The notes under the pieces: model-generated
What the model was told of the DNA's origin: nothing
Databases searched by the model: none
The model's input: only the letters and a program-made list of their open reading frames with translations
Made by a program: the position numbers and the translations under genes
NCBI RefSeq assembly: GCF_000807855.2
Contig: NZ_JRYR02000001.1
Location: forward strand, 4,368,045-4,432,044
Origin: Flammeovirga pacifica
GTDB lineage: Bacteria; Bacteroidota; Bacteroidia; Cytophagales; Flammeovirgaceae
Direction of reading: 5' to 3'
DNA: 64,000 nt
Part shown: piece after piece, positions 44,409-54,366 of the stretch
Numbering within the stretch: position 1 is the first letter of the stretch
Layout of the letters: every line of letters begins with the position of its first letter

Positions 44409-46841
44409 TTGTTAAGAAACTATATACTCATAGGCATAAGAAACCTCCAAAAACATGGAGTGTATTCAGGAATCAACATTGTCGGAATGTCAATGGGTAT
44501 TGCTTTTTTTACCCTATTGGTATTGGTGGTCCAATACGAATTGTCTTATGATGCGTTTCATCAATCAGCAGATAGAACGTATAGAGTAGTTGAAATTATC
44601 GATACACAAGATATTGGAGAACGTTCTGCAAGTGTTCCTATTGGATTAGGACCTACACTCAAAACCCTTTATCCCAATTATATAGATCAATCTGTACGTT
44701 TTTTTAATCACCAAGCATATTCTCATGTAATATCTATTTCGGATAAAAAGTATAACGAAAACCATTTATACTTTACCGATGATGACTTCTTTAAGGTATT
44801 TAATTTCCCATTAATGGAAGGGGACAAAGAAACGGCTTTGTCAGAGCCAGGTGCTGTAGTCATCACAAAAGAATTAGCAAAAAAGTATTTTGGAGAAAAG
44901 TCTGCTTTAGGAAAAAAAATTCTGTATGAGAAAAAACATTACCTTAAAGTTACCGGTGTAATTGATAAAGATAATTGCCCATCTCATTTAGATTTTGAGA
45001 TATTGGTTTCTTTTTCAACATTATTAATAACCAATAGAGAATTATTTTATAAAGAGGATTGGGTATGGAACCCTTGTTGGACCTATATTACTTTAAAAGA
45101 AGATGTACAACCGGAGGAATTAGAAGCAGATTTTGAAATCTTACTTCAAGACCCAACTAAGTTTCCTGAATACCTTAGAGATTATGTAGAGCTATATCTT
45201 CAGCCAATTCAAGAAATTCATTTGTATTCTGATCTTGATTTTGAGATGTCTCCTAATGGAGATTATATGTATATCTACATCTTTAGTGCAATTGCAATAA
45301 TGGTTCTGCTTATTGCCGCCATTAACTTTATGAATTTATCTTCGGTGAGGTACTCAACAAGGGTGAGAGAAGTTGGAATACGTAAAGCAATAGGGGCAAA
45401 TCAAACTGAATTGATTAATCAATTTATTGTAGAGGCTTCAATTCTGAGTATTTTATCAATGTTTGGGGCCATCGTTTTTTTAGAACTACTTTTTACATTT
45501 GTCCAAGATTTTCTAAGTAATTCAGGTTTTGTTTTAAGAGATGCCGATCCTCAAAATTTATTTCTTTTGGTGGGATTAAGCGGGTTATTCGTGGGGGCAT
45601 TATCTAGTTTTTATCCATTATTTTATTTATCAGGCTTTAAACCATTAGAAGGTTTACACGATACCTCTCCAAAAGGTTATCAACAAAAAAGATTCAGAAA
45701 ATGGAGTGTTATCACTCAGTTTATTATCTCTATGTTTTTGCTTTTTAGCACTTATGTGGCAAAAAGGCAATTGGACTTCATGAAAGACTCTGACATAGGT
45801 TTTAAACCCGAAAATATTGTGATGATCCCTATGGGAGAAGTTCGTTTCCAAAGTAATAATTTCGAAAGATTAAAAGATAAATTTGCTTCATTACCTAATG
45901 TTGAGTCTGTAACAGGTATGGATGAAGTACTTGGAGTTTGGGTGCAAAATTATCCTTACACTTTCATTAAGAATGATAAAAAGCTCCCTTCAGCATTTTT
46001 TGCAAGTATTGTTACCTATCCCGAAGTTTTTAATGTTTTTGACTTTCAAGTATTAGCTCAAAATCAAAGAAATGCCAATGATATACCCTCTCGAGAAATA
46101 TGGGTAAATGAAAAATTTATTCATTTCATGGGATTTGAAACACCTGAAGAAGCTTTAGACCTAAAAGTATATACGTATTATGGTTATCAAAAAATCTCTG
46201 GTGTACTAAAAGATTTTCATTATGAACCCATCCATAAACCAATTGAGCCTTTTATTATTGATGTAAATAATAAATATCGATTACTAAATTCATTTTCTAA
46301 TAAGTTTTTAGCTTTAAAAATTAAGAAAGGAAGTAACTGGAACATACTCGAAAAGCAATTAGAATTAAAATGGACTCAGGTGGTGGAATACCGAATTATG
46401 GACACATTCTTCTTAAAAGATAAAATTGAAGATACTTTTAAGAAGGAGGAACAACTAGCTAAGGTTTCCCTCATTTTTTCAATCATTGGGGTGATCATCG
46501 CTAATATGGGGTTATTTGGACTCTCTTCTTTTATTACTGTTAGAAAAAATAAAGAGATAGCGATTAGAAAGGCATTAGGTATGGAGAATTTTCAAGCTAT
46601 GATATTTGTCTCCAAAGAGTTTTTTGTATTGGTTGGTTCAGCATGTTTAGTTGCTTGGCCTACTGCTTACTTAGCCATGAAACTTTGGTTAGATAATTTC
46701 CCTAAAGCTGTAAATATTGATATTGGAGCCTATATATTTTCTGGTGGATTAACTTTGCTAATGACTATGCTAACAGTTAGTTATCATGTAGTTAAAACAG
46801 GTATTAAAAATCCAGTAGAAGATTTAAAAGCAGGAGTCTAG
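44409..46841 (+). CDS. FtsX-type ABC permease with two MacB_PCD/FtsX halves
   Basis: 810 residues in the usual Bacteroidota layout. The first half has an N-terminal TM (MGIAFFTLLVLVV), a MacB-like periplasmic domain and three TM helices ending near SGFKP. The second half repeats this from WSVITQFIISMFLLFS, with VREVGIRKAIGANQ and KEIAIRKALGMEN as the paired FtsX motifs. The start is TTG, 1 nt after the ATPase stop; MLRNYILIGIRNL is the canonical start sequence. Such permeases work in mechanotransmission-type export of peptides, antibiotics or lipoproteins. Substrate unknown. Confidence 0.93.
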   Translation: MLRNYILIGIRNLQKHGVYSGINIVGMSMGIAFFTLLVLVVQYELSYDAFHQSADRTYRVVEIIDTQDIGERSASVPIGLGPTLKTLYPNYIDQSVRFFNHQAYSHVISISDKKYNENHLYFTDDDFFKVFNFPLMEGDKETALSEPGAVVITKELAKKYFGEKSALGKKILYEKKHYLKVTGVIDKDNCPSHLDFEILVSFSTLLITNRELFYKEDWVWNPCWTYITLKEDVQPEELEADFEILLQDPTKFPEYLRDYVELYLQPIQEIHLYSDLDFEMSPNGDYMYIYIFSAIAIMVLLIAAINFMNLSSVRYSTRVREVGIRKAIGANQTELINQFIVEASILSILSMFGAIVFLELLFTFVQDFLSNSGFVLRDADPQNLFLLVGLSGLFVGALSSFYPLFYLSGFKPLEGLHDTSPKGYQQKRFRKWSVITQFIISMFLLFSTYVAKRQLDFMKDSDIGFKPENIVMIPMGEVRFQSNNFERLKDKFASLPNVESVTGMDEVLGVWVQNYPYTFIKNDKKLPSAFFASIVTYPEVFNVFDFQVLAQNQRNANDIPSREIWVNEKFIHFMGFETPEEALDLKVYTYYGYQKISGVLKDFHYEPIHKPIEPFIIDVNNKYRLLNSFSNKFLALKIKKGSNWNILEKQLELKWTQVVEYRIMDTFFLKDKIEDTFKKEEQLAKVSLIFSIIGVIIANMGLFGLSSFITVRKNKEIAIRKALGMENFQAMIFVSKEFFVLVGSACLVAWPTAYLAMKLWLDNFPKAVNIDIGAYIFSGGLTLLMTMLTVSYHVVKTGIKNPVEDLKAGV

Positions 46842-46924
46842 TGATTTAAATGTTTTATTATCAGTTTATAAAGGTGATATAGTATTATAGTGATTTTTGG
46901 ATAAGACTGATTGAATTTATTTAT

Positions 46925-46932
46925 TACATTTG
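46925..46932 (+). promoter_or_regulatory. -7 promoter box
   Basis: TACATTTG matches TANNTTTG and lies 31 nt before the GTG start of the next gene. A TTTG at 46896-46899 is 25 nt upstream, slightly beyond ideal spacing. Confidence 0.4.
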
Positions 46933-46963
46933 TAGTAATACTGAGACTCATTCCCCCTTATAA

Positions 46964-48319
46964 GTGAAAGATATTAATTTACCTACTTTTCTAAGCGATC
47001 ATCAATTTGTTAGCAAAAACCAATTTAATGCTATTAAATCCGATCTTATAGCGACGATAGATTCTACCGAAAGTTTGAATGATCAATCTAATGGAGTTAT
47101 GTTTTATTTGACACATCTAGACCGCTATGAGGAAGAGAATAATTTGATAGACCTCATCTATAAATATGTGTCAATTACAGGCTATGAAATGCCAGATAAA
47201 GGTATTCATATGCATAGAGACCTATCCATTCAACATCTGAGGTTATTAGAAAATGTGGGAGAAGATAGTATAAACAATGCTTTTACTTCTAGGCAAATAG
47301 AGCCTTTAGACGAGACATCTTACTATCTACGAGTTCTCGCACCACTAATGCTTTGTGAGGAAATAAAAGATTGGGAGGTATATAAATGGGTTGCCCTAGA
47401 AATTGTGAACTTTTCATTAGAAAATGGAATTAATGAAATCACTCCCTATGGATGCTTGGGTTTAGCAAGGTACATGATGACCAAATATGAAGACATGCAC
47501 CTAGCTAATGATTATGCAAAATACGCTTTAACTGAAATAGAGAAAAGTAACAATAAATTACTAATCAATGCTTTTTATTCTGACTATGCCTTCATCATAT
47601 TACCATGGTTGAAAGAGATTTCAGAGTGTACTCAATTGATAGAAGATAAATATCAATTAATTCGTGAGAGTGAAGATGCTTATTTAAAAGGGAAAAACAT
47701 CAAAAGGTATTATCAGATGATGTTGTTTTCTGGAATGAATAAGGAAGAAGCCTTAGCTGTTTCACAAGGTCGATTATCTGTAGAAAGCTTTGATCAAAAG
47801 CCGGAAATTTCCGCTATTCTAGAGATGTATCAGTTATCAAAAATGACGCAAAGAGTAAATCTTGAAAAAGTCATTATGCTAATTGATAAAAGCCCTGAAT
47901 TGTACGAAGGCAATTTATTACACCCATCCTTGCTTGTAATGAAAGCTGTCCATATCAATAATCAGAAGATAAATGACGAGGGCGGATTAAGAAAAGTATT
48001 TGATCGATTTAAATATTGGGCAGGTTATTCTCCCAATCTCTTTGATGTCTTAAAACATTTTGTAGAAGCAGAATGGAGATTACAGAGAAATGAAATAGAG
48101 AAGTCAAAATCACTTTACAAGCAGGCATTAGATTTATCTTCATCAAATAAAAGTGATTTAAACTGCTTAATTGCATTAAGAAGATTAGCTGTATTTTCAG
48201 ATTTGCATATAGATAAAAATGATCTTAAAGTTTTCTACAACGAAGCTTTAAGTATTTATCAAGAATTTGGTGATCAAAAGGCGATAGAGTCCTTTTTAAA
48301 ACGCTTTCCTTCTATTTGA
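46964..48319 (+). CDS. Unrecognised helical (TPR-like) cytosolic protein
   Basis: 451 residues, GTG start, no signal peptide or TM. The whole protein appears alpha-helical. Helix pairs in the last ~120 residues have TPR-like spacing (KSKSLYKQALDLSSS, NEALSIYQEFGDQKAIESFL). The N-terminal ~250 residues are acidic and rich in Tyr and Leu, with no family I recognise. Own promoter and a strong terminator; it is not clearly linked to the neighbouring ABC or lytic transglycosylase genes. A scaffold or adaptor role is only a guess. Confidence 0.65.
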   Translation: MKDINLPTFLSDHQFVSKNQFNAIKSDLIATIDSTESLNDQSNGVMFYLTHLDRYEEENNLIDLIYKYVSITGYEMPDKGIHMHRDLSIQHLRLLENVGEDSINNAFTSRQIEPLDETSYYLRVLAPLMLCEEIKDWEVYKWVALEIVNFSLENGINEITPYGCLGLARYMMTKYEDMHLANDYAKYALTEIEKSNNKLLINAFYSDYAFIILPWLKEISECTQLIEDKYQLIRESEDAYLKGKNIKRYYQMMLFSGMNKEEALAVSQGRLSVESFDQKPEISAILEMYQLSKMTQRVNLEKVIMLIDKSPELYEGNLLHPSLLVMKAVHINNQKINDEGGLRKVFDRFKYWAGYSPNLFDVLKHFVEAEWRLQRNEIEKSKSLYKQALDLSSSNKSDLNCLIALRRLAVFSDLHIDKNDLKVFYNEALSIYQEFGDQKAIESFLKRFPSI

Positions 48320-48344
48320 TAAATAATGTATCATATAAAATAAT

Positions 48345-48380
48345 AAAAGGTTGTCTTATTACTAAATAAGACAACCTTTT
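48345..48380. terminator. Bidirectional terminator
   Basis: AAAAGGTTGTCTTATT pairs perfectly with AATAAGACAACCTTTT across a 4-nt loop, in the convergent gap. Confidence 0.88.
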
Positions 48381-48402
48381 ACTTTTAAAGAGAATTTATC
48401 TA

Positions 48403-49704
48403 TTAATTAAAGTAGATTTTATCACCTACTTTTAACTCACCCTCTTTTTTGATATTATTCAATTTTTTCAATGATTTTAAAGAGATGCCATATTTAATGG
48501 CAATATAGGTAAGTGTTTCCTTTTCTCTCATTATATGATAAGATTCAGGAATTGTCTCTGGAAGTGAAGCGATATAGTAATGAGAATCTTTGATGAAAAC
48601 ATCTTTCTTACCCTCATAATTGTATTTTCTCAATTTTCCTTTAGAAATACCTATAGCTTTTGATAATTCTTCCTGAGTCATGTCCTCATGAAGTATAACA
48701 GCTTTTACTCCATTAACTAAAGCTAATTCAAACTTCTCTCCTTCAAGACCTTCTTCGATAGGTAACACAAACGGATACTCGTCTTGAATTGAGTCGCTAT
48801 AGAATTTAAATATTTCTTTTCTAGCTCTCGTTTTTCTTGGTTTTGCATACGGAGTTAAACTTGCTACAATTTGGTTGATTTCATCGGGTTTAGTTTCAAT
48901 CATCACAGAGTAAACTTTATCCTCTGGAATATAATTACTGTATAACCAAGTATTATTTTTAGCTAAGATATCCATTGATTGCCCAGTGAATTTAGCCACT
49001 TCTTTCAAAGTATAGCCATTTGTTGGGAATTCTATCATTACAATATGTCCATCATCTTGACCAACTTTATCTTTAAAAGCAAAGTAATGTGCTAAATAAT
49101 GTAGCAAATAAGGATGTGTGTTCTCGTTAATTGTAACGTGATTGTAATAGTTTAAGCGATTTTTTTTGATATAACTTTTAGAACCTCCCAAACCATCGTG
49201 ATAGGAAATCATTGCATAAAACCAATTTCCCAAATAATAGTAATTTTTTGATAGGTAATCTGCCGCACCAATACTTGCTGAAACCACATTTTTACGTTCA
49301 TCAATAGATCTATTGATTCTCATACCTCTTTCCTCGGCAGTAAAATCTTTGAACTGCCAAAAGCCAACTGCAGGAGGAGTGGCATTAGATACAGCATTAC
49401 CGTCTAATAAAGATTCTTGTAATGCTAAATATTTGAAGTCGCCAGGTACACCTCTAGCTAATAACTCTCTTTCTATGTAAGGGAAATATGAGTTACATCT
49501 TTCTAACAATTCGTTATAGTGCTTTTCTGATCTTGTAAGACTGTTGTACTTAACCATTATCTTCTGCATTCCACCTTTGGTAATCACTACTTTTGATCCT
49601 AGTAATTCAAATTGAGTAGGTAGGTTAGCTTCGGTTTTTTCAGGTGAAGCAAAGGAAAACAGAGGAAGAATAATGAGTAGTAAAGAAATAAATCTTGTGT
49701 TCAT
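48403..49704 (-). CDS. Membrane-bound lytic transglycosylase with LysM domains (MltD-like)
   Basis: Signal peptide (about 1-19). The SLT lysozyme-like domain has catalytic E97 in ALQESLLDGNAVS and the block GFWQFKDFTAEERGMRIN, followed by AADYLSKNYYYLGNWFYAMISYHDG. Two or three LysM peptidoglycan-binding modules are in the C-terminal part; the last reads LTYIAIKYGISLKSLKKLN and ends GDKIYFN. Cleaves the glycan strands of peptidoglycan. Length 433. Standalone gene. Confidence 0.92.
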   Translation of the reverse strand: MNTRFISLLLIILPLFSFASPEKTEANLPTQFELLGSKVVITKGGMQKIMVKYNSLTRSEKHYNELLERCNSYFPYIERELLARGVPGDFKYLALQESLLDGNAVSNATPPAVGFWQFKDFTAEERGMRINRSIDERKNVVSASIGAADYLSKNYYYLGNWFYAMISYHDGLGGSKSYIKKNRLNYYNHVTINENTHPYLLHYLAHYFAFKDKVGQDDGHIVMIEFPTNGYTLKEVAKFTGQSMDILAKNNTWLYSNYIPEDKVYSVMIETKPDEINQIVASLTPYAKPRKTRARKEIFKFYSDSIQDEYPFVLPIEEGLEGEKFELALVNGVKAVILHEDMTQEELSKAIGISKGKLRKYNYEGKKDVFIKDSHYYIASLPETIPESYHIMREKETLTYIAIKYGISLKSLKKLNNIKKEGELKVGDKIYFN

Positions 49705-49821
49705 ATATCTTTTGAAAGATTAATTTATGATCGTAAAAAAAAATAATATTCCCTCTTCAATTCAAAAAATGTAAGGAAATGAATAGGGATTCATACTAAT
49801 ATAAACAATATTCCGTATTAA

Positions 49822-49858
49822 ATAGCAAAAAGCCAAGCCCTTGTAAGAGCTTGGCTTC
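49822..49858 (-). terminator. Terminator after M16 peptidase
   Basis: AGCCAAGC/GCTTGGCT stem with a 10-nt loop, followed on the minus strand by TTTTGCTATTT. Confidence 0.7.
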
Positions 49859-49884
49859 TATTTAGTAAAAAAAGGGAGAAATGT

Positions 49885-52836
49885 CTATTTATTCAATTGT
49901 CTTGGTTCATTATCAAAACCAAATAGATCATTTAAAGATAGCTCCTTTAATTCACCGTAAGTTTTTAAAGTTTCCATATCTAATTTGTCTTTATCACCTA
50001 CAACACAAATGTTGTAATTTTTTCCTTTGATAAAGTCTTGATGGAATTTCATTATATCATCAATAGTCATATTTTTTACAGCATCATAAACATCTTTTCT
50101 AATGTCATGATCGTTTCCTTTTTTCAAGGCAGCTTCATAATTAAATAGCACACTACCTTTCGTGATTCTTTCACTTTCCAGCTTACTCAATACTGCTTTT
50201 TTAGCGGCATCAAACGATTGCTCATTTTTTGGAGGATTGTCTAAAAGTTTCATCATTCCTGCCATAGCTTCTTTCAGCTTATCCGATTGTGTGCCAATGT
50301 AAGCTAAAGTATAATCATGTTTCTTTTGTTCAGAAGCAACACCATATTTACTAAATACAGAATAAGCAAGACCTTGTGCTTCTCTCATTTCTTGGAAGAC
50401 AATGGCATTCATGCTTCCACCGAAATATTCATTGAATAATGTAGCTGCAGCAATTTTTTGAGGATTATAGACATCACCTTTTGCTAAAAAGATTACCTCA
50501 GCTTGTACCATGTCATAATGAGCCCAATAAACTTGAGGTTTTTCTATATCATTAATAAAGAAATCTTTTTGAGTAGGTACTGCTTGTAATTTTTTAGGAA
50601 CAACATGTTCTTTATTTAAAGTAGCAACAACTGATTTTAAAGTTTCAGGACCATAATATAAGATATGATGTTTCATTTTAGTTAACTGATGAATTTTGTT
50701 GACTAATTCTTCAGATGTCATCTGATCTAACTCTTTGTTCGAAAGACCATTTGTAACAGGGTTGTCAGAACCATAAAGGCCATAATTCATTAAACCAGTA
50801 AATAGAATAGCTCCTTTGTTTTTCATCATATCCTCTCTACTTTTCTTTTCGTTGGCTATCATATTTTTTAAAGCATTTTCATCTGCTTTAGCATTATTGA
50901 TAAGATCTTCGAAAAGACGGATAGAAGGCACCATATTTTCAGATAAACCACTTAAAGAAACATATACCTGATCTGATGATGAACTAACACTATAGCTTGC
51001 TCCTAACTTATAAAACTCTTGCTTTATTTGAGCTGAAGACATTTTATCTGTTCCAAGGAATTCAAGATATTGTACAGCCTCACTCAAAGTAGGGTCAGTA
51101 TCTTTACCTACTGGAATAATATAATACAAGTTGAATAAATCATTTTCTTCATTTTGCTTGTATCTAACTAATACTTTACGTTTTAATTTTCCTTCTTGGA
51201 TATCTTTTTCATAATCTAAGAATAGAGGCGTTAATTTCGAAGGTTTTTGAGCAGCGATGTTATCAAAGAATTTTGAACTTTTTCCTCTATTTAACTCCAC
51301 TTTTGTAATCGATGGCTTTTCAACTTTTATCTTATTAGGGTCTTCACCAACACGTTTGTAGACTACCACATAGTTATCGTTATAGTGCTCATTCGCAAAC
51401 TTCACAATTTCTTCTTTTGTGATTGATTTCATCACATCTATATCATCAATGTAGTTTTCCCATTTGATATCTCTTGTGAAAGCTTGTACATAAGCATCAG
51501 CTCTTGCACTGTTACTTTCTAGCTTCTTGATCTCAGACTTTTTAAAATCATTGACAATAGCTTCTAATAACCAATCTTCGAACTCTCCTTTTTTCAGCTT
51601 CTCCATTTCAGCCAATAACAAGTCTTTTGCTTCTTCAAGCGATTGATCTTGTCTTGGGATAGCATATAATGTGTGAACAGTATAATCATTGAATGGATAA
51701 ACAAAACTAGAAGCATTGACTACTTTCTGTGTTTGATTTAAATCTAAGTCAATAAGACCTGCAGCACTATTGGCTAAGATCATATCACATAGTTGTTCTT
51801 TAAGTAGATCTCTAGAGTCTGATGCTAAACCAGGCATTCTGTAGCCTAAGAATACCATACCTGTAGAAGGGCCAAATACTTCTTTTTCGATAGGTGAAGT
51901 AATGGCTTTTTCTTCTTGATAAGTGAATTCTGGAATATCACCAGGTTTCCAATCACCAAAATACTTTTTAATTAAAGCTATAGTTTTATCGGGATCAAGA
52001 TCACCACTTAAACAAATAGCAACGTTATTTGGTCTGTAGTAAGTATTAAAGTACTTCTTAATCTCTGTGATAGAAGGATTCTTTAAATGATCGATTGTTC
52101 CGATTACTGTTTGTGTTCCATAAGGATGATTTGGAAACATCGAAGCAAACATTGCATTAAAGACCTTTCTTTGATCATTATCTAAAGCTCTATTTTTTTC
52201 CTCGTAAACGGCTTCAAGTTCTGTATGGAAAAGACGAGGAGTGATTTCTCTAAAACGATCTCCTTCGATTTCTAACCATCTTTCTAATTCATTGGCTGGG
52301 ATATCATTCACATATACCGTTCTATCATTAGAAGTATAAGCGTTTGTACCTTTAGCTCCAATCATGCCGATCATTCTATCGTACTCGTTGGCAATAGAAT
52401 AATGAGATGCTTCATTAGAAACAGAATCAATTTTCTTGTAATAAGCCGTTCTTTCTTCGGGATCTGTTAAAGTTCTATTGTGTTCGAACATTTGTTCGAT
52501 ACTATCAAGATATACTTTTTCCTTCTCCCAATCTAAAGTACCAAAGTGAGAAGTACCTTTAAACATAATATGTTCTAGGTAATGGGCAAGACCCGTAGCA
52601 TCAGCTGGATCATTTTTACCACCAGCCTTAACAGCAATGTATGTTTGAATTCTTGGAGCATCTTTGTATTCAGAAAGATATACTTTCAGCCCATTTTCAA
52701 GCGTATAAATTCTAGTTTTGAGAGGGTCATTGGGAACCGTTTTATACTCTTGTGTTTTTTCTTGTGCTAAAGTAGAATTACCTAGCAACAAAGCACCTGA
52801 CATCAGTACAGATGCTAGAATTGATTTGTAAGTCAT
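49885..52836 (-). CDS. Tandem M16 family zinc peptidase
   Basis: 983 residues with signal peptide (1-24). The first M16 domain has the inverted zinc motif HYLEH (H85, E88, H89) and the downstream E in the EAVYEEKNRALDND region. It is followed by a second M16 half (about 530-980) that lacks the zinc motif and serves as the inactive partner, the arrangement of insulinase-like and pitrilysin enzymes. Likely a periplasmic or outer-membrane-facing peptidase that degrades peptides. Monocistronic. Confidence 0.93.
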   Translation of the reverse strand: MTYKSILASVLMSGALLLGNSTLAQEKTQEYKTVPNDPLKTRIYTLENGLKVYLSEYKDAPRIQTYIAVKAGGKNDPADATGLAHYLEHIMFKGTSHFGTLDWEKEKVYLDSIEQMFEHNRTLTDPEERTAYYKKIDSVSNEASHYSIANEYDRMIGMIGAKGTNAYTSNDRTVYVNDIPANELERWLEIEGDRFREITPRLFHTELEAVYEEKNRALDNDQRKVFNAMFASMFPNHPYGTQTVIGTIDHLKNPSITEIKKYFNTYYRPNNVAICLSGDLDPDKTIALIKKYFGDWKPGDIPEFTYQEEKAITSPIEKEVFGPSTGMVFLGYRMPGLASDSRDLLKEQLCDMILANSAAGLIDLDLNQTQKVVNASSFVYPFNDYTVHTLYAIPRQDQSLEEAKDLLLAEMEKLKKGEFEDWLLEAIVNDFKKSEIKKLESNSARADAYVQAFTRDIKWENYIDDIDVMKSITKEEIVKFANEHYNDNYVVVYKRVGEDPNKIKVEKPSITKVELNRGKSSKFFDNIAAQKPSKLTPLFLDYEKDIQEGKLKRKVLVRYKQNEENDLFNLYYIIPVGKDTDPTLSEAVQYLEFLGTDKMSSAQIKQEFYKLGASYSVSSSSDQVYVSLSGLSENMVPSIRLFEDLINNAKADENALKNMIANEKKSREDMMKNKGAILFTGLMNYGLYGSDNPVTNGLSNKELDQMTSEELVNKIHQLTKMKHHILYYGPETLKSVVATLNKEHVVPKKLQAVPTQKDFFINDIEKPQVYWAHYDMVQAEVIFLAKGDVYNPQKIAAATLFNEYFGGSMNAIVFQEMREAQGLAYSVFSKYGVASEQKKHDYTLAYIGTQSDKLKEAMAGMMKLLDNPPKNEQSFDAAKKAVLSKLESERITKGSVLFNYEAALKKGNDHDIRKDVYDAVKNMTIDDIMKFHQDFIKGKNYNICVVGDKDKLDMETLKTYGELKELSLNDLFGFDNEPRQLNK

Positions 52837-53145
52837 AATGAAAGATTAGTATAATTTTATTTCAATAAATGAGTGATTTGTTCACTATGTAATTTGACAC
52901 TTTATATTTTTGGTTATTAGTGAACATTTTATGTATTCTATTAGCAAATTAGTAAATTATATTTTTGAAAAAAGGATATTATAGGGAATGATTTAATTAA
53001 TATCCTTACAATTCCTGTTTTTAAGGAAATTAACATTCTGTAAGTGTTTTTCACTTATTGTTTCTAAAGCGATTCACTTTCTAATGAATAGAAGTTGTAA
53101 TATTGTTTATAATGAGGATTAATTAAATGTCTGATTACAAAACCA
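52837..53145. other. Intergenic region, divergent peptidase / chromate transporter
   Basis: 309 bp. It contains an 8-bp inverted repeat TGTTCACT (52879-52886) and AGTGAACA (52919-52926). It also has a hairpin AAGGATATTA/TAATATCCTT (52972-53007). No coding frame recognised; the repeats may serve regulation of either flanking gene. Confidence 0.4.
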
Positions 53146-53700
53146 ATGATATATTTTGAATTGTTTTTCAGCTTCTTTAAAGTTGGAATGTTCACTTTTG
53201 GAGGAGGTTACGCTATGGTACCACTTCTAGAAAAAGAGCTAATTGATAAAAAGAAATGGCTTACTAACGATGAATTGTTAGAGATCATGTCAATTGCTCA
53301 AATGACACCAGGAACCATAGCTATTAATGCGGCTACATTTGTTGGCTACAGAGAAAAAGGTTTTTTAGGAGGAATAATGACTACAATTGGCGTTATGGCT
53401 CCGTCTTATTTAGTCATTACGTTAATATACCACTTGTTCAATACATCTTTTGAACATCCAATTGCCCAAAAAGCATTTTTAGGTGCTAGGGCATGTATAG
53501 TAGCATTAATTGGACATTCTGTGTGGAAAATGTTTCAAGGTAGTGTAAAAGATAAATTCAGTTTTGGGATATTTTTAGGAGCATGTATATTGTTATTTGT
53601 CTTCCATATACATCCAATTTTATTAATTGTTTTAGGTGCAGTTACAGGTATTTTATTACTCGTTACAATGCCTTCTAAAATCAAAAAACTATTAAAATAA
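53146..53700 (+). CDS. chrA1: Chromate transporter, N-terminal-type half (CHR family)
   Basis: 184 residues, one CHR domain of about six helices. The signature FFKVGMFTFGGGYAMVPLLEKE occurs near residue 8 and AQMTPGTIAINAATFVGY near 52. ChrA is usually one ~400-residue protein or a pair of half-size proteins; here it is the split form. Its TAA overlaps the ATG of the second half. Real substrate could be chromate or sulfate-like anions; no chromate reductase is nearby. Confidence 0.9.
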   Translation: MIYFELFFSFFKVGMFTFGGGYAMVPLLEKELIDKKKWLTNDELLEIMSIAQMTPGTIAINAATFVGYREKGFLGGIMTTIGVMAPSYLVITLIYHLFNTSFEHPIAQKAFLGARACIVALIGHSVWKMFQGSVKDKFSFGIFLGACILLFVFHIHPILLIVLGAVTGILLLVTMPSKIKKLLK

Positions 53701-54293
53701 TGGAAGCATTTTCAATAGAAGCTATCAAGGTATATTTCGATCTTTATTTCACTTTTCTCAAAATTGGATTTTTCAGTTTTGGAGGAGGGTTAGCCATGGT
53801 GCCCTTATTTGTGGTAGAATTCCAGAAGAATGGATGGATGGAGCCGGAACAATTTTATAATGTATTGTCATTAGCACAAATGACTCCGGGAGCTATTGCT
53901 GTCAACTCAGCAACTTTTGTAGGCAATGAAGCAGGAATGGCTGTAGGAGGTAGATTAGGAGCACTCATTGGAGGGTTGTTTGCAACAGCAGGCTTAGCTA
54001 CTCCTTCAGTAATATGTATTGTAGCTTTGTCTGAGTTATTAAGAAAGATGAAACAAAATCAATGGAAGCAAGCTTTTTTCTTTGGAATCAAACCTGTAAC
54101 CATTGCTTTAATATTTTTTGCAGGATGGAAAATAGCTGAAAGTACCTTCTTTGAGGAATCATATACAGAGGTTCACTACGGAAGTATTATCCTATTTTTG
54201 ATTGTTGCAGCTCTGTTAAAAGTCTTTGATAAGAAAATTCATCCTATTGCTTTAATCGCTTGTAGTGCGATCATAGGAATCGTAATTTTTTAG
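53700..54293 (+). CDS. chrA2: Chromate transporter, second half (CHR family)
   Basis: 197 residues, one CHR domain with FLKIGFFSFGGGLAMVPLFVVE near residue 17 and AQMTPGAIAVNSATFVGN near 62, so both halves keep the two CHR motifs. The ATG overlaps the previous stop by 1 nt, so translation is coupled. A terminator follows directly, separating it from the methyltransferase gene. Confidence 0.9.
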   Translation: MEAFSIEAIKVYFDLYFTFLKIGFFSFGGGLAMVPLFVVEFQKNGWMEPEQFYNVLSLAQMTPGAIAVNSATFVGNEAGMAVGGRLGALIGGLFATAGLATPSVICIVALSELLRKMKQNQWKQAFFFGIKPVTIALIFFAGWKIAESTFFEESYTEVHYGSIILFLIVAALLKVFDKKIHPIALIACSAIIGIVIF

Positions 54294-54300
54294 AAAAATG

Positions 54301-54332
54301 AGTGATGTAATTTTTTACATCACTTTTTTTAT
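54301..54332 (+). terminator. Terminator after the chromate transporter pair
   Basis: AGTGATGTAA/TTACATCACT, a 10-bp perfect stem with a TTTT loop, followed by a run of T. It starts 8 nt after the transporter stop. Confidence 0.85.
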
Positions 54333-54366
54333 ATCCAATTTGTTGATAGATCAAAAACTAAAAGTG

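Noticed and set aside
53146-54293. Frameshifted single chrA
   Set aside because: Each half has its own start, full CHR motifs and a TAATG junction, the usual arrangement of split CHR pairs, so no mutation is needed.
54298-54366. Upstream extension of the methyltransferase
   Set aside because: It would translate through a strong terminator hairpin; the following ATG gives a normal family N-terminus.
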